From: Cylicocyclus nassatus
Lineage: Eukaryota; Nematoda; Chromadorea; Rhabditida; Strongylidae
Length of the DNA: 64,000 nt
Assembly: GCA_958299035.1 (NCBI GenBank)
Contig: CATQJL010000316.1
Coordinates: 37,947,441-38,011,440, forward strand
Direction of reading: 5' to 3'
Shown: in pieces, positions 1 to 11,440 of the stretch
Layout: each line of letters opens with the position of its first letter
Numbering within the stretch: the first letter of the stretch is position 1
The notes under the pieces: model-generated
The model's input: only the letters and a program-made list of their open reading frames with translations
What the model was told of the DNA's origin: nothing
Databases searched by the model: none
Program-made: the position numbers and the translations under genes

Positions 1-3000
1 ACAATGACAATGATTTACCGAATTTGCCTGTGGCAGCTCCTCGTGGAGCATTATGGATGCCACCCAACAACATCTCAGATGCAGAAATAGATCGATTTCT
101 AGTGGATATAGTGAATCTACGAGCTGCACATGGTCAAATCTTCTCTGAGCGTTATTCCACGGTGAGATAATACCCAATTTTTTTTCTTGCTTTGGTCTCA
201 TGTCTGGCATTCTGGAGCATCCCGGTAGGGCTAAGGACAAGTATTTGTTTCCGGAACAGTAATGACAGCTGTTGTTTATCTTGGGTTTGACTTTCTATAA
301 CTGATTGCGCGTTTTCATGGTTTGAGGGGTTTTCACGTCTTCGAAATATGTTGCGCTTCATGTTTGTATACCTTGAAACTACCAACAATTGTCCGTTCCC
401 TGTAGCGCCTTTGTACTTTTCAAAATCCGTCCGGTCTTTCCGTCTTACCACTTCCACTAAAAGCTTTCCTTTTAGACGAGAGACGACGAAGATGCACTGT
501 GCGCGCTATATAGGAATCATTACGATATAGAGAAAGCAAAGGTATGTTCTGGACATTTGTATTGCTCTATATTGGAGCATTTTGCTAACGATTCGTATTC
601 AATTTTCGTTTATTTCTTTCTTCCTTATCGTTTTCATTTACACTTTACTTTACAGTTCTTTTTTGGCAAGCCGAATACTTCCGAATTTTGAATTATCACC
701 TAGAGCACTCAAATTGTTCCTGCTTTTTGCTTCCAAAGTATATACTATAGGCAAGGTGTAGACAACTTACCAGCCGCGTGTATTTGACTTAATCGCAAGC
801 ATTTTCTACATTGAATCTGCTGGGATCTGCATTGGGAAGTCTCGTCAACTGATTTTGCTGTCGAAGGAGAGACTACCTGGTGCAGTTAAGGTTGGATGGA
901 TGCAGAATTCACTTGATAGAGCATATAGGGTGATGTATCAATTTCGAACAGACGGCTTAACTGTGAGTTGAAAGCGCTAGTGGCTGAAATTTGTGCCGGC
1001 TCACAAACAACGCTTAGGGGCAGCTTCTACTCAAAGTTCGGTGTGGTGTGGTCAAATGCTGTACTATAGCAAGTATTGCTATACTTCGAGTGAAAATTGC
1101 CCGATAACTAAGCTTTACTGTGAAAGGTTCCAAAGCGGGGAAATGCATTTGTTTCAAAGAACTCAGAAATGTCGGGAAGTTGCTGTTGTTACTCTGTAAT
1201 CCAGTATCGGACTCAATTCCCTCTCGCTCAAGTTGATAGACATCCTTTCTGCATCTAATTTCTGGAGCAATGCCTTGCTTCAGAATTTATATTTTGCAGC
1301 TGTCACCAACAAAGAAAGCGTGTATAGTGTAGCGCAATGGCCCATCAACATAAGATAGGCATCATCTAGAGCAGCTTGAAAAACTGATTTCAAAAGTGCC
1401 TTCAGTAGTTGCAGAACGGTGTGGGTCGAGAGTTATAGGCTTTGAACCATTATTTGAATTGTTCGCACTTTATGACCATGACCACTTTATGACCGTTCGA
1501 TTACTTGCTGCGCAATAAGGATAACCTTTGAGGAGGACTAGACTTACGACTAATAAATTGTTTCAACTAAAAAAAGAGCACATGAAAGCTGTTTCAACTA
1601 GGTTCAATAAGACGTGGCTTTGATGGTTTTGGCCACTTTGAGTGTTGCAAATTGAAGTCAATAACTTCCGATTCGTAATCGTTCTGCAACTATTAGAGGC
1701 TTCTAAGGAGTCAGCGTTTCAAGTTGAGTTGAAACCTATCTCTCAAACGACACTGCCAATTCTGGTTCTTTTGTCAGTGAAATTTCCGCTACCGGTACTG
1801 CATTGAAAGCCATTTCCCCCCCCCCCCCCCCTCCCCCGGCCCCCGCCCCGCTACACTTCCTGTGAACGCTGCCTCAAGTGTAGAAACTTACAAGACTGAA
1901 CAATGTGCACCACGTCCTCGATAGGCACCGGTAAGGTGTATAACGTTGAGGGTGAATATTGCTTGACCTGAGCATGTTTCTTTGCTCAGTACGAAAGTGC
2001 TAAGAGCGAGAATAGTGCAAAACTGCTTCAAAAGACAAATCTTATTGCAAGCAACAAAGTTGTCTTTGTTGTTCGCGATAGGATCTGTCTTATTGGAACA
2101 GTATCTGCGACGACGTAGTTTGTTGGTTATCCCACCCGCCATGAAAACGTCACTTTAGATAACGCTCGTAATATTGATGAGCTTTGTAATTGTTTGGACT
2201 AAGCTCGATTAGGCTGAAAGTGACGCTTAGGTAGGCGCCAGATTAACCGACTGCCTGCTTCAGTAGGAGGCCGCGCGACTAGTAAGCCAATGTCATTTGG
2301 CGTCATTTAGGACGGAAATCTAAGTGGCGTCTGCGATGCTCGAAACAACAGTGGTTTTGGAGAGGTGATAAAAAAGCCCTCGCGAATGAGAGTAGGATAA
2401 AAAAGCCTCAACAGTGAAAAATTTTTTGTTGCAGCGAAGTCGCGCACGAGGTCTTGATTTCCCCATAATAGACAGTAACTGCGCGGCGTCCTGCTGAAGC
2501 AAAACGATCGGTTAGTCTGGCGCCTACCTTAAACGTACAACTCTGTCACATAATCTTGTGGAGGGGGTGTTTGAAGTAATTCTTATTTCAAAAGTCGTCA
2601 CTTCCAGGCATCGTTTCCCTTTGCAAGGATCAATCAACCATTTCGTACAGTTCGTGAAGGTGCGTTGGAGTGGGATCTTGCCGAACGTGACCTTTTCGAA
2701 AGAGGTATAGCGACGCATGGGAAAAACTTCTTCGTTATACAGAGAAGATATGTAAGTGTGTACTATAATCTTTGTAAAAAGTTGGCATTTTTATATCTGA
2801 TAATAGACTATTTTAGTTGCCATATAGACGTGTAGGAGAGCTCGTTGAATATTATTACTTCTGGAAGAAAACGGAGAGGTTAGCGGTTTTTGTCGTTATT
2901 CTATATTCATCATAAATCGTGACATTAGGTACGAAATATTACGACGACGTGGATTTCCTGACGGCGATGTCAGCCTACCAACAGAAGCACAAGCCATGCC

Positions 3001-3277
3001 GGCGGTGTACCTCCAACCTTACGACAGCACCCTTCCCGAAGTTTCCGGTTATCGGACTGAAAATGAGGGGATGCTTCCCGACATGGGAAATGGTAGTTCG
3101 CAAGTTGAAACACTCAGCCAAGCGAATCTTACCGCGACTGCCTCTTCACAACCGTCAGTCGCGGCTGGTGATGCAGCTGCGACCCCCTCAGACGCCAATG
3201 CCACCGGACCCGATGCGAAAGCGACGGAACATGGCGACATTTGGTGGAATGATGACGTGCCTGTGGCACAAGTATGA
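1..3277 (+). CDS. ELM2-SANT domain transcriptional corepressor, 3' part (MIER/RERE-EGL-27 type)
   Basis: Coding exons are 1-161 (open at the window edge), 476-541, 2608-2751, 2817-2878 and 2929-3277 (TGA stop). All junctions are GT..AG and the phases agree: 0, 0, 0, then 2, where AG joins G to give Arg. Exon 1 carries the ELM2 start (LWMPPNNISDAEIDRFL) and exon 2 its end (EDALCALYRNHYDIEKAK). Exons 3-4 encode a SANT domain with EWDLAERDLFERGI, HGKNFFVIQ and GELVEYYYFWKKTERYE. The last exon starts RRRGFPDGD and ends in an Ala/Ser/Thr-rich tail with DIWWNDD near the C terminus. In known families ELM2-SANT modules bind class I histone deacetylases, so a nuclear deacetylase-recruiting role is expected. 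The KKTERYE wording is MIER-like, while HGKNFF and GELVEYYYFWKK also fit RERE/EGL-27, so I give no symbol. The 2.07-kb intron 542-2607 holds repeats. The 5' exons are missing from the window; no clear AATAAA follows the stop. Confidence 0.88.
1335..1760. repeat. degenerate copy of the 450-bp foldback family, inside the ELM2-SANT intron
   Basis: Its arms resemble those of the copies at 28735-29184 and 55050-55494. Shared words are AGCAGCTTGAAAAACTGATT and TTGCAGAAC on the left and GAGTCAGCGTTTCAAG on the right. The terminal GTGTCAGAAGTCGCAGTGGC is poorly preserved here, so the boundaries are approximate. A 16-nt poly(C) run follows at 1816-1831. Confidence 0.5.
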
Positions 3278-4243
3278 TCTGCATTACATATTATTGTTGA
3301 TGATTGTCATTTTTTCCTTTCCAATCAATTTTGTCCCCTTCAATAAGCCACAAATTCGCCCTTTCCAACTTCATTCTTAAGTGTCGCGATCTTGATCTTT
3401 GCTGATCTGGCACAGTCTGAATTTGAATCATATAAAATTGAACAAACTGTATAATAATTTATCCTGGTGACAACTTCACTGACATCGAAAAATGAACATG
3501 ATGATAAACGTTCATTAGCTTTTTTGGTAGCTCTAGGTCAGGTTATGTGGTCCTCTGAAGAGAAACTTCAAGAAAAAGTTCAAGAAAATGAACCGTGGAT
3601 GATACTATCGTCCATAGTTTGTCTCACCTGAGTGATGATCTCTCTCATTCCGTACACTAATTGTAAGAAACGCTACGAACAGACTCTATGATAAGCCCTT
3701 AGAACTAGGCGTTTTGCTTACGATGAGGCCTGGCTTGCAAGTTATCACAACTTAAAATATTTATCGTTCATGCCAAGTTTTGCTGCTCAGTTTACATCAC
3801 AGTGTACTTTGTTAAGAATTTATAGTGACAAAAAACTGTATAGTCAAAAAGAGCATCGCCGACGCCATGCTCCTAGTCTGTAGCCGAAAAATGCGATTGA
3901 TAATTAGGAGCTTATACGTCTTGTTTCAGAGGGTAATCAGCACAACTCCAGGATGTATTCATTAACTTCAAAGAAAGAAAAACGAGTTTGAAGAAAAGAA
4001 GGTGGGAAGCCAAGGACCATCGAGGGATCATACAAAAAAGCTGGAAAATGCGGCTTGTGCAATTTCTCGCTCCTGTTCGACATATTTATTGTAAAGGGTA
4101 TCAGATAAACTTGAGAATGGATAAAGTGTGAAGTTCAGAACTCCGCAGCCTTAGAAGAAGAATTTGTTATAGACTGCGAAGTCCTTCCTAGTGGGGACAT
4201 CAATGTGTGCTGCCCTAGGACGTTTCCTTCGAGTTTACGATAA
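3278..4243. other. no gene seen; one repeat arm
   Basis: No supported gene lies between the ELM2-SANT stop and the tandem foldbacks. Positions 3955-4075 match one arm of the foldback at 13889-14530 (ACTTCAAAGAAAGAAAAAC, then CATACAAAAAAGCTGGAA, then GCGGCTTGTGCA), so this is a solitary arm or truncated copy. Confidence 0.6.
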
Positions 4244-4587
4244 AGGTAGGTGCCAGAGTAAGCGAATATTTTGTTCAAGTTGGGGTCGCGCAGAACTGGC
4301 GTTATTAATCATTGTGGCACAACGCCAAGTTGGCATTATGCCACAATGATTAGTGATGCCAGTTCTGCGTGGGACCCCAACTTGAACAAAATATTCGCTT
4401 ACTCTGGCACCTACCTAAGGCATTCGCCAGAGTGCCGAAGTTATGCCAGCGCTACGCCAACATTTCGATCGATACACGTGTATTTCGTTGGGGACATCTA
4501 CCTGCTGAGCTAGCCCCGCCCCAACGAAATACACGTGTATCGATCGAAATGCTGGCGTAGCGCTGGCATAACTTCGGCACTCTGGCG
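4244..4587. repeat. two adjacent perfect-stem foldbacks
   Basis: The first palindrome is 4244-4416, with arms AGGTAGGTGCCAGAGTAAGC and its reverse complement around a loop near 4310-4335. The second is 4425-4587, with arms CGCCAGAGTGCCGAAGTTAT and reverse complement around about 4493-4520. Both start with a similar GCCAGAGT word and reach an AACTTG/AACGAA...CCCC turn. They look like two diverged copies of one hairpin element placed end to end. No coding capacity. Confidence 0.85.
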
Positions 4588-5411
4588 GGAGCCTAAGATA
4601 GCTTTGGAAATGACCTGTAATCCCTGGGCAAGATAGGAAAGAAATTCGAGCTTGTACGGCAATGTCCTTATGTCCATTATGCTCAGGTATCAGAATGTGA
4701 GAAGCTTCAACGATAATTGAACAAAGAAAAACAGAGATATTACGTTGTTGGATATTTTATGAATTTTTCATTTTTTTCATTGTTTACTGAAAATTCCAGA
4801 AGCTTTCTGAAAACTCCAGACTGTGGCACTTAGAACATAGCAGGGTCTACCTACGTGATTGATGGCTCAGGTGCACTAATGACCAACAAGTTTACGGCAG
4901 CTTTCAAACGCACTCAAACTTAAAATTTCTTCTATTTTTCTCTGCACCTACTGGTCTTTTCCTTTCAGGAAGTTTTTTTGGAGTTGCATTGCATCTTACA
5001 TGGAGGCATTCCGGTGCCTCTAGCGTCCCAAAGACGAGGGGAAAATATCAAAAAGGGTCTAAGAAACTTTCCACAATTTTCCCTTTTATATGCATCGGGT
5101 AGCAATGAATGCAGGGAACCTAAAACGATTTGTTGAAAGTATTCGAAGATGTTTTCTTCGTTAGAATGCGATAATTGCAAAGATGGCGTACACTAATATT
5201 TGAACGCTCAGAAAAACGCGTGTAGACACGTCTGTGTTATCCCCCATATTTGCTAAATGCTACAGTATGCCCTACCTGATTACAACATTGTCTGGGATGG
5301 TATGTGTCACTCCCGCGATCGGGTAGGGGGTTCTCGTCCGGGTCGCTACACGACCGGGCACGGGCGCCCCGCATCATTTGGGATCTACTCAGACAACTGG
5401 CCGGAACTTGC

Positions 5412-5469
5412 GCAGCGCTTTCGCAGGATTTCCGCAGGTGACCCGGCGGAAATCCTGCGAAAGCGCTGC
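5412..5469. repeat. 24-bp-stem hairpin
   Basis: Arms GCAGCGCTTTCGCAGGATTT... and the exact reverse complement flank a 10-nt loop (AGGTGACCCG). Open frames on both strands across it are by-products of the palindrome. Confidence 0.8.
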
Positions 5470-6110
5470 GGAAACGCTGCATTCTCAGGGTACAGTGTTT
5501 CAGCAGCACTTTGTTTGGAATTTCGCAGCACTTTGCGGTTTTCGCTTTTGATTCGCGATCCGTTTCTTCCAAATCAAGCTTCTTTTTTGATACTAGGTTT
5601 TTCTTTCCAATACTAGGTTTTCGCTTTTTACTAAGGCATTATTTTTTTTGATGTGGAAATTCCTCTGAACTTTCTAGATGTTAAGAGAGTAGACAGCGAG
5701 ATAGTTCCAGTGAGAAAGTAAATGGCACAGTGTATTGTTTTATGCAGGTACCATATAGAATCACTATAGGCCGAAGTTGATAATTGAAAATTAACAGACC
5801 AAAGTGTTCATAAATAAATATACATAAAATCACAGAAGCATTTGAGTATATATGCATAACCGAATAAGGTTTGAAAAAATAGCAGATATTAAAAATTAAA
5901 AAGCAATGTTATACTGATGGAGGAGTAAAGAATAAGCGACTGAAGCGCGACTGAAGCCTCCATTCCTTTCTGTAATGAGAATTAATTGAAATTTCTTGAT
6001 GTAAATCGTGCCTTGCCGCAAGTGTTCCATTTTGCAACTCTTCGCCAAGAAATACGGAGCAAATTTGGACGATTTATTTAAAACTAGATGGCAAACCCGG
6101 CTCCGCCCGG

Positions 6111-6428
6111 GACCAAACTTTGCACACATACACTTCGGGGCAGGGAGCGTGTCATAGTCTACTTTTCTTATCGATCGATGTCGATTTTACCGATTTTTTG
6201 CAAAATTTGAGCTAGGGGGCTAGGATTTTGCACGGGAGGGTAATCGAGCATGCTGATCAACCCCTCCGGGGTGATCAGCATGCTCGATTACCCCCCCCCC
6301 CCCGTGCAAAATCCTAGCCCCCTAGCTCAAATTTTGCAAAAAATCGATAAAATCGATATCGATCGATAACGAAAAGTAGCCTATGACACGCTCCCTGCCC
6401 CGAAGTATATGTGTGCCAAGTTTGGTCC
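6111..6428. repeat. long palindromic repeat with a poly(C) expansion in one arm
   Basis: The left arm begins GACCAAACTTTGCACACATA and the right arm ends with its near reverse complement. The centre is near 6265 (CCCCTCCGGGG). The right arm carries 13 C at 6291-6303 where the left arm has only GGGAGGG. A CAGACAGACATACATACAG-type tail and TTTATATATAAGA follow to about 6510, then a 10-bp hairpin GTCGTAGCCG/CGGCTACGAC at 6545-6572. Related copies lie at 49880-50190. Unclassified dispersed element. Confidence 0.8.
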
Positions 6429-6880
6429 AAATCGGTTCAGAAATAAAAATTTCTATTCCGCACATACGTACAGACAGACATACATACAGACAGACATTCA
6501 GCTTTATATATAAGATTTCGGGAAATTTCAAAATCTCAACAAGTGTCGTAGCCGACGTTACCCGGCTACGACAACAAGAGAAACTCTGAGACAGATTTGA
6601 AAATCACAAGAGTTTTCTGCAAAAATCAAAGCTTCACTTGGACTTGAATTTTTTTTTGGAATTTTCAAATTTGGAGCGGCAGAACTTTTGTTTCATTCTA
6701 ATATTCCAGCATTTTTCACACAAAACAGGTATGTGTCAGACTCTAAGGCACGTATGTGTAAGTGAAAGTTATTATAAATTATTGTCAAATTTTCATAAAT
6801 TAATACTTAGAAAATAATACTAATGAACCAAAAGCTCGTCCCCATCCTCTTCAAAAATTCGAAACTTCCTTCACACACGT

Positions 6881-7408
6881 TCTGCACATGTTTATTTTGA
6901 AAGAAGACATGCTCTTTCTAATGGTACCTGAGGCACTTTTTGATGGCTCCAGAGATCGAAGTCGGTGAAGAAAATTACTCCATTTCAACATTCCCCATGT
7001 TTGGTCGCATAACCTGCTTGCAGAAAATCGGAGCAATCGGTGTCATAACTATTATTACCTACTCTTTTTTAGTGTACAAAGACTGCGCTGATTGAGCGTC
7101 TCTTAAAAAGTTATGATTTTTGAAGCCTAAAAAAGAGTAAATCATGATTTTTGGGCATTTGCTTCGAAAATCATAACTTTTCATAAAGAGATTCAATCAG
7201 CGCAAACTTGGCACAGTCAGAAAGAGCAGGCTATAAAACCTGTAATGCTCCGGTTTCCGTTGTAAGTTTCAGTTTTGCGTCCAAACGCAGAAATTTTGAG
7301 AATGGAGTAATTTTCTTCTCCGGCTTCTATCTCTGGAGCTTGCTTCCATTGAAAGGTACTTCAAGTAGGTACTATTGGAAAACGAATTCGAAAATAAACA
7401 TGTGCAGA
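6881..7408. repeat. foldback element, relative of the mariner-type MITE at 10003
   Basis: Terminal arms are TGCACATGTTTATTTTGAAA and TTCGAAAATAAACATGTGCA. The inner arms share AAAAGTTATGATTTT...CGCGCAA/CAATCAGCGCAAACTTGGCACA with the element at 10003-10555. The centre is near 7130. No transposase coding seen. Confidence 0.7.
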
Positions 7409-7429
7409 TCCGTTGAAGATGTAAGAAGT

Positions 7430-8135
7430 ACTTGGGAGAGAGAAAAGCATTTAAAACAGCAAAAATAGAGGAGCAGAGAAGGATAGATACATTAAAGCAG
7501 TGGCGGTGCAAGAAACTTTTTCAAGGGGGGGGGGGGGACAAAAATTATTTGGGTTTGTGGGCAGCCGGAATGGATGAATTTTCGTGGTTCCAGTTCTTGT
7601 ACGCCCTCGATTTTTTTTAGCAAAAAGGGGAGTGGAGTGAGTCACACCTTCGAGAATTGCCTAGACAAACTACTTCAGAGTTTAGAAGAGCTTTGATCTT
7701 TTTATCTACAGTCGCAGACTACTACGAATATTCTTGAAACCCATTATGCTCCGCTCCTTTCTTTTGATATATTTCTACCACATTACTTCTAATTTATTTA
7801 CCTCATTCAATACTATTATTTAAAAATAATTTCGAATTTCTCGAGCTACTATTTCAAATCGTAAGTTTTGAATCCTTTATCTTTGAATCAAGAATTGTTA
7901 TTTCGTGATGTGTACGGTATTGTGAGAGATAAAAGATTCGAAAATCAAAAGCAGAGGGTAGAAAAGGATAGACACACGAAAAGCAGTGGCGGCGCGAGAA
8001 ATTTATTTAAGGGAGGGGAGGGATTGAAAGTTTTGGGTTCGTGGGCGTGTGGCCACTTCCAGCAAAAGAAAACTCAGGAATGGTTGAATTTTTGCGGTTA
8101 CAATTTTTGTACCAACTCGTTTTTTTTTTAGCACA
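7430..8135. repeat. direct duplication of a poly(G)-bearing repeat unit
   Basis: A unit with AGAAGGATAGA...AAGCAGTGGCGG, a G-rich run and TTTTTTTTAGCA occurs at about 7465-7625 and again at about 7945-8135. The first copy has 13 G (7525-7537); the second has only GGGAGGGGAGGG. Parts of the unit's downstream text (TTTTGATATATTTCTACC) recur at 7760 and 9111. CAGTGGCGG followed by a G-run resembles termini of several DNA transposon families, but no transposase is visible. Confidence 0.6.
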
Positions 8136-8160
8136 GCTCCCTTAGAAATGTCCACAACTA

Positions 8161-9002
8161 TTAGGTGGGACCAAAAGTACGTTCGCCAGTTTTTCAGAAA
8201 TTCATAATTTCCTTTCAACTCGATGGATCTCTTTGACTTTGTATTCATCCAAGAGAGGAAATCATTCTCTTCACAACGGTATCTCTGCCATGGATTGGCT
8301 TAAGAAAGTTTGCGAGTTAGAAGCAATTGCAGAAAATTTTTCAAGATTGGCATTTTTCAAGCAGGGTCACCAAAATTCTGGAAGTATTTTCGAATAGTGC
8401 CTTTTCCAAAAACAAAAAAGATTTAGAATTAGAGGCAAATAAAGAGAATACTTCAGTTTTGCAATTTTTGAGCATGCTCAAAAATGCCCAAAAACGTCAC
8501 AGAAAAGACGGTATATTCATGAACATGGGTTTTGTGACCTTCTAGTTGAGAGAAATTCGTGTCAATCGAAAGCAATTTTGATTTTCGTAGAAAATCAGAT
8601 CCGAAAACAGAAAAAAATCAGATCCGAAAACTTGGTAATATTACGAAACAAAACTGCTCTCGATTGGCACGAATTTCTCTCAACTAAAAAGAGAAGGTCA
8701 CTAAACCCGTGTTCACAAGACTTTCCCGCCCCTCCCGACGCAAAACTGAAGTAATTCTTATTTGTTTCTAATTCTAAATCTTTTTTGTTTTTGGAAAAGG
8801 CACTGTAGTAAAGAGCATAGCTTTTTCTATCGAATAATACTTTCAGAATTTTTTGGTGATCCTGCTTGAAAAATGCCAATTTTGAGTAATTTTCTTCAAT
8901 TGCTTCTAAGTTCCGAACTTTGTTATGCTAATTCATGGCAAAAGTGCTGCTGTAAAGAAAATAATTTCCTCTCTGAAATGAATGTGTTTTGGTCCCACCT
9001 AA
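8161..9002. mobile_element. mariner-type palindromic MITE, TIR TTAGGTGGGACCAAAAGT
   Basis: The element is 842 bp and flanked on both sides by TA. The left end reads TTAGGTGGGACCAAAAGTAC and the right end TTTTGGTCCCACCTAA. The arms pair almost along the whole length, with the centre near 8590. The TTAGG start plus TA duplication fits the Tc1/mariner superfamily. Open frames in the element are hairpin artefacts. It should be non-autonomous. Confidence 0.85.
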
Positions 9003-9269
9003 TACTTTGGATTTGAAAATTTTGAAAATATTTCAATATTCACCAAGAGCTTGTAGATCACTTTGAAAATTTCGGTGACCCATTATTCTCCCCCCCCCCC
9101 CCTTTTGTTTTGATATATTTCTACCCAATCACTTCTGCTTTATTTAAATCCAGTGCATATTTCCTACAAGGTAATAGTTTTAAAATACTTGCATGTTTCC
9201 ACGTATTCTCATCTTTAAACCTGGGCATGATGTACCGAATATTGTATAGTGTTGTTCTGCCAACCAGGT

Positions 9270-9330
9270 TTTGTGGTGGATCTTTATTCTTGACCTTACG
9301 TTTCGACAATTACCGTCTTCTTCGGAGGTC
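9270..9330 (-). repeat. retroelement-like tail with GACG..CGTC-GAAACG hairpin motif
   Basis: Read on the minus strand it contains GAAGACGGTAATTGTCGAAACGT followed by GGTCAAGAATAAAG. The same arrangement recurs at 20374-20403 (-), 37783-37808 (-) and 38120-38180 (+). Comparable tails are common at 3' ends of invertebrate retroelements, possibly Penelope-like; the class is inferred, not shown. Confidence 0.45.
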
Positions 9331-9689
9331 TGAAAGGGGATTGCGGTTATATCATCTGTTAGTCTATACGACCAAACGCCTCGTCAGGCTTCCGTCGTTT
9401 GAACCTTGTCGAGGCGCAACGTGCCGAGAAACAATCCAAAATGGATTCACCAACCTCTAGTCCACCATGGAGTCAGTAGTCCGCACGAATGTGACGGACA
9501 TCACTGAGGTTGCTCAGTGAGTCTCGGACTATATATATTGTGCGGTTCAAGGGCCCGTAGTAATCCACCCCGCATGTTGGCATAAGACATGACGGCAAGC
9601 TCGCGAACCTCACGACAAGCTCGCGTTCTGGCCCTGAGGTTCGCGAGTTCATTCACAGGGCTATGCGGGGTTAACCGCAAAACCATTGC

Positions 9690-9758
9690 TTCTGCCGGGA
9701 TGGAACTCCCATTTTGCGAACGAGAGTCAGCACGTTAACCTGTTGAACTACACGTGCA
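9690..9758 (-). repeat. tRNA-derived SINE head
   Basis: The minus strand reads like a decayed tRNA. An A-box-like GTAGTTCAACAGGTTAACGT is followed about 30 nt later by a B-box-like GGAGTTCCATCCCGGC. The acceptor stem does not close and the T-loop lacks TTCGA, so it is a SINE or tRNA pseudogene rather than a working tRNA. Confidence 0.55.
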
Positions 9759-10002
9759 CATTCATTCTCATTCTAGTGGGCCTAATCAAGCACACGAGTC
9801 ACCTTGCATTAACATGTTCATTTGAGTACTTTCGCACTGGGCGAACGAGAGCTAACCTTACGAAGCATTGGTTGTTTACAGTTGATTAAAACTGTAAACA
9901 GTTTTATCCCATGCCTCAAGGACCACACTGGGGATCATCCAAGGACAAGCCACTTTTCTTTTAATGCTACCACCATTTTATTTCAATCCATGTATCAAAT
10001 TA

Positions 10003-10555
10003 TTAGGTTGGCCCGAAAGTTCTTTTGCACCATTTTCAAAGATTCATAACGTCTGAATTCTATAACCGATTTGACTGTGCTCTTTATAATGACATCTTAG
10101 CTGCTTGCTAATGATCATGTGTTGCATAGATAGGAGCGGTAGAAGAAAATTAGTCCAAAATTCGAATTCTCTGTGTAGGGTCATATATCGGAAACTTGCA
10201 ACAAAAATCAAAGCAGTCAGTATTATAGGTTTTGTTACCTGCTCTCTCTGACTGTGCAAGGTCTGCGCTGATTGCGCGTCTATATGAAAAGTTATGATTT
10301 TCGAGCAACCAATAAAAAAGGGCGAATTTGATTTATTTTGGCATTTTTCAGAGAAATCATAACTTTTCATAGAGAAGCTCAATCGGCGCAAACTTTGCGC
10401 TGTTAGAAAGAGCTGGTAAAAACCTACAATACCGACTGCTCTGATTTCTACTGTAAGTTTCAGATTTTTTATGACCCTACACAGAAAATTCGAATTTTGA
10501 CTAATTTTCTTCTATCGCTCCTATCTATGCAACAGATGGCCATTAGCCATTACGA
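10003..10555. mobile_element. mariner-type palindromic MITE, right end truncated
   Basis: The left end is TA followed by TTAGGTTGGCCCGAAAGTTC, a classic mariner-like terminus. The arms pair around about 10315, matching GATAGGAGCGGTAGAAGAAA on the left with TTTCTTCTATCGCTCCTATC on the right. The right arm stops near 10555 without the expected GGCCAACCTAA terminus, so the end is deleted or replaced. Inner sequence is shared with 6881-7408. Confidence 0.8.
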
Positions 10556-11149
10556 TTTGTACAGTGGCGAACTTGTATTGGGGCATGCGTTTTACCTCGC
10601 GCCACGAGCTCCGCACTGATGTCCAGTCCGTGCGCAACGATCGACGATATATATTAATGAAGCAATTTTACAACCGACAGAATGGCACAAAAAGGTGCAG
10701 CTGAACAAGAAGGCTCTGTCGCAAAAGAGCGTATAATCAAGCAAAAGTAATTGATTAATCACCGAATATGAGGATATATTTTTAACGACTTCAAAAGATG
10801 ATAAGTTGAACAGAACTCATTCGCAGAAGACTTTGAGTAATTCTTCACTTGTAAACATCACAACGAGACGACTCAATCGAAAACAAAAAGAAGTAACTGC
10901 AGGAAAGTAAGTCGGAGAATCTTTACCTGATGAAAAGTTGAAGTCGTAATCTTGAGGACGTCTGAACACTTCTCGGCCGAAACAAATGATACACTTGGGC
11001 TTGGCGATCATTCCTTTCTTAGCCAACGATAACCTAAACGAAGCTTATCTGACTTACCAACAAGGAGATGTATGGGACCAGCTAACGGTACCGGAAAACG
11101 GTTCCTTACAAGTGGACAGTTGAAGTAACTTCTAAGGCCCTGGCCAGAC

Positions 11150-11440
11150 TTCGCTCAAAAGCGCCCAAAAGCGCCCAAAGAAGCCCCAAAAAGCCCAAAA
11201 AGGCTCGAAAAAGCCCAAAAAGGCTCGAAAAAGCCCAAAACGCCTAAAAGCGCCAGAAAGAGCCGGAACACATAAACGAACTTTCGTTAGGACATTATGA
11301 TGTGCACGCGACAGAAAATGAACCAGAAGACCCGGTTGCGAAATCAACGCACATGCCCTAGCCCAAAACTTGCGAGGGGTTCCCACTCTTTCCGGCCTTT
11401 TGGGCTTTTTTGGGCGGTTTTGGGCTTTTTTCGGCGAAGT
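11150..11440. repeat. GCCCAAAAAGCC-type simple repeat and its inverted counterpart
   Basis: Tandem AAAAGCGCCCAAAA / AAAAAGGCTCGAAAAAGCCC units run over 11155-11240. The complementary GGGCTTTTTTGGGCGGTTTT sequence lies at 11401-11434. Long open frames on both strands through 11724 start in this low-complexity DNA, so I do not call them genes. Confidence 0.6.

Noticed and set aside
152..457. 101-residue minus-strand ORF
   Set aside because: It lies opposite the first intron and exon edge of the ELM2-SANT gene and has no splice or family support.
4971..5140. Exon-like frame after CTTTTCCTTTCAG on +, and a 71-residue frame on the opposite strand
   Set aside because: Both strands look equally coding and neither connects to another exon, so no strand can be chosen.
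9690..9758. Functional tRNA gene
   Set aside because: B box is degraded (GGAGTTCCATCC), and no acceptor stem forms; a SINE or tRNA relic fits better.
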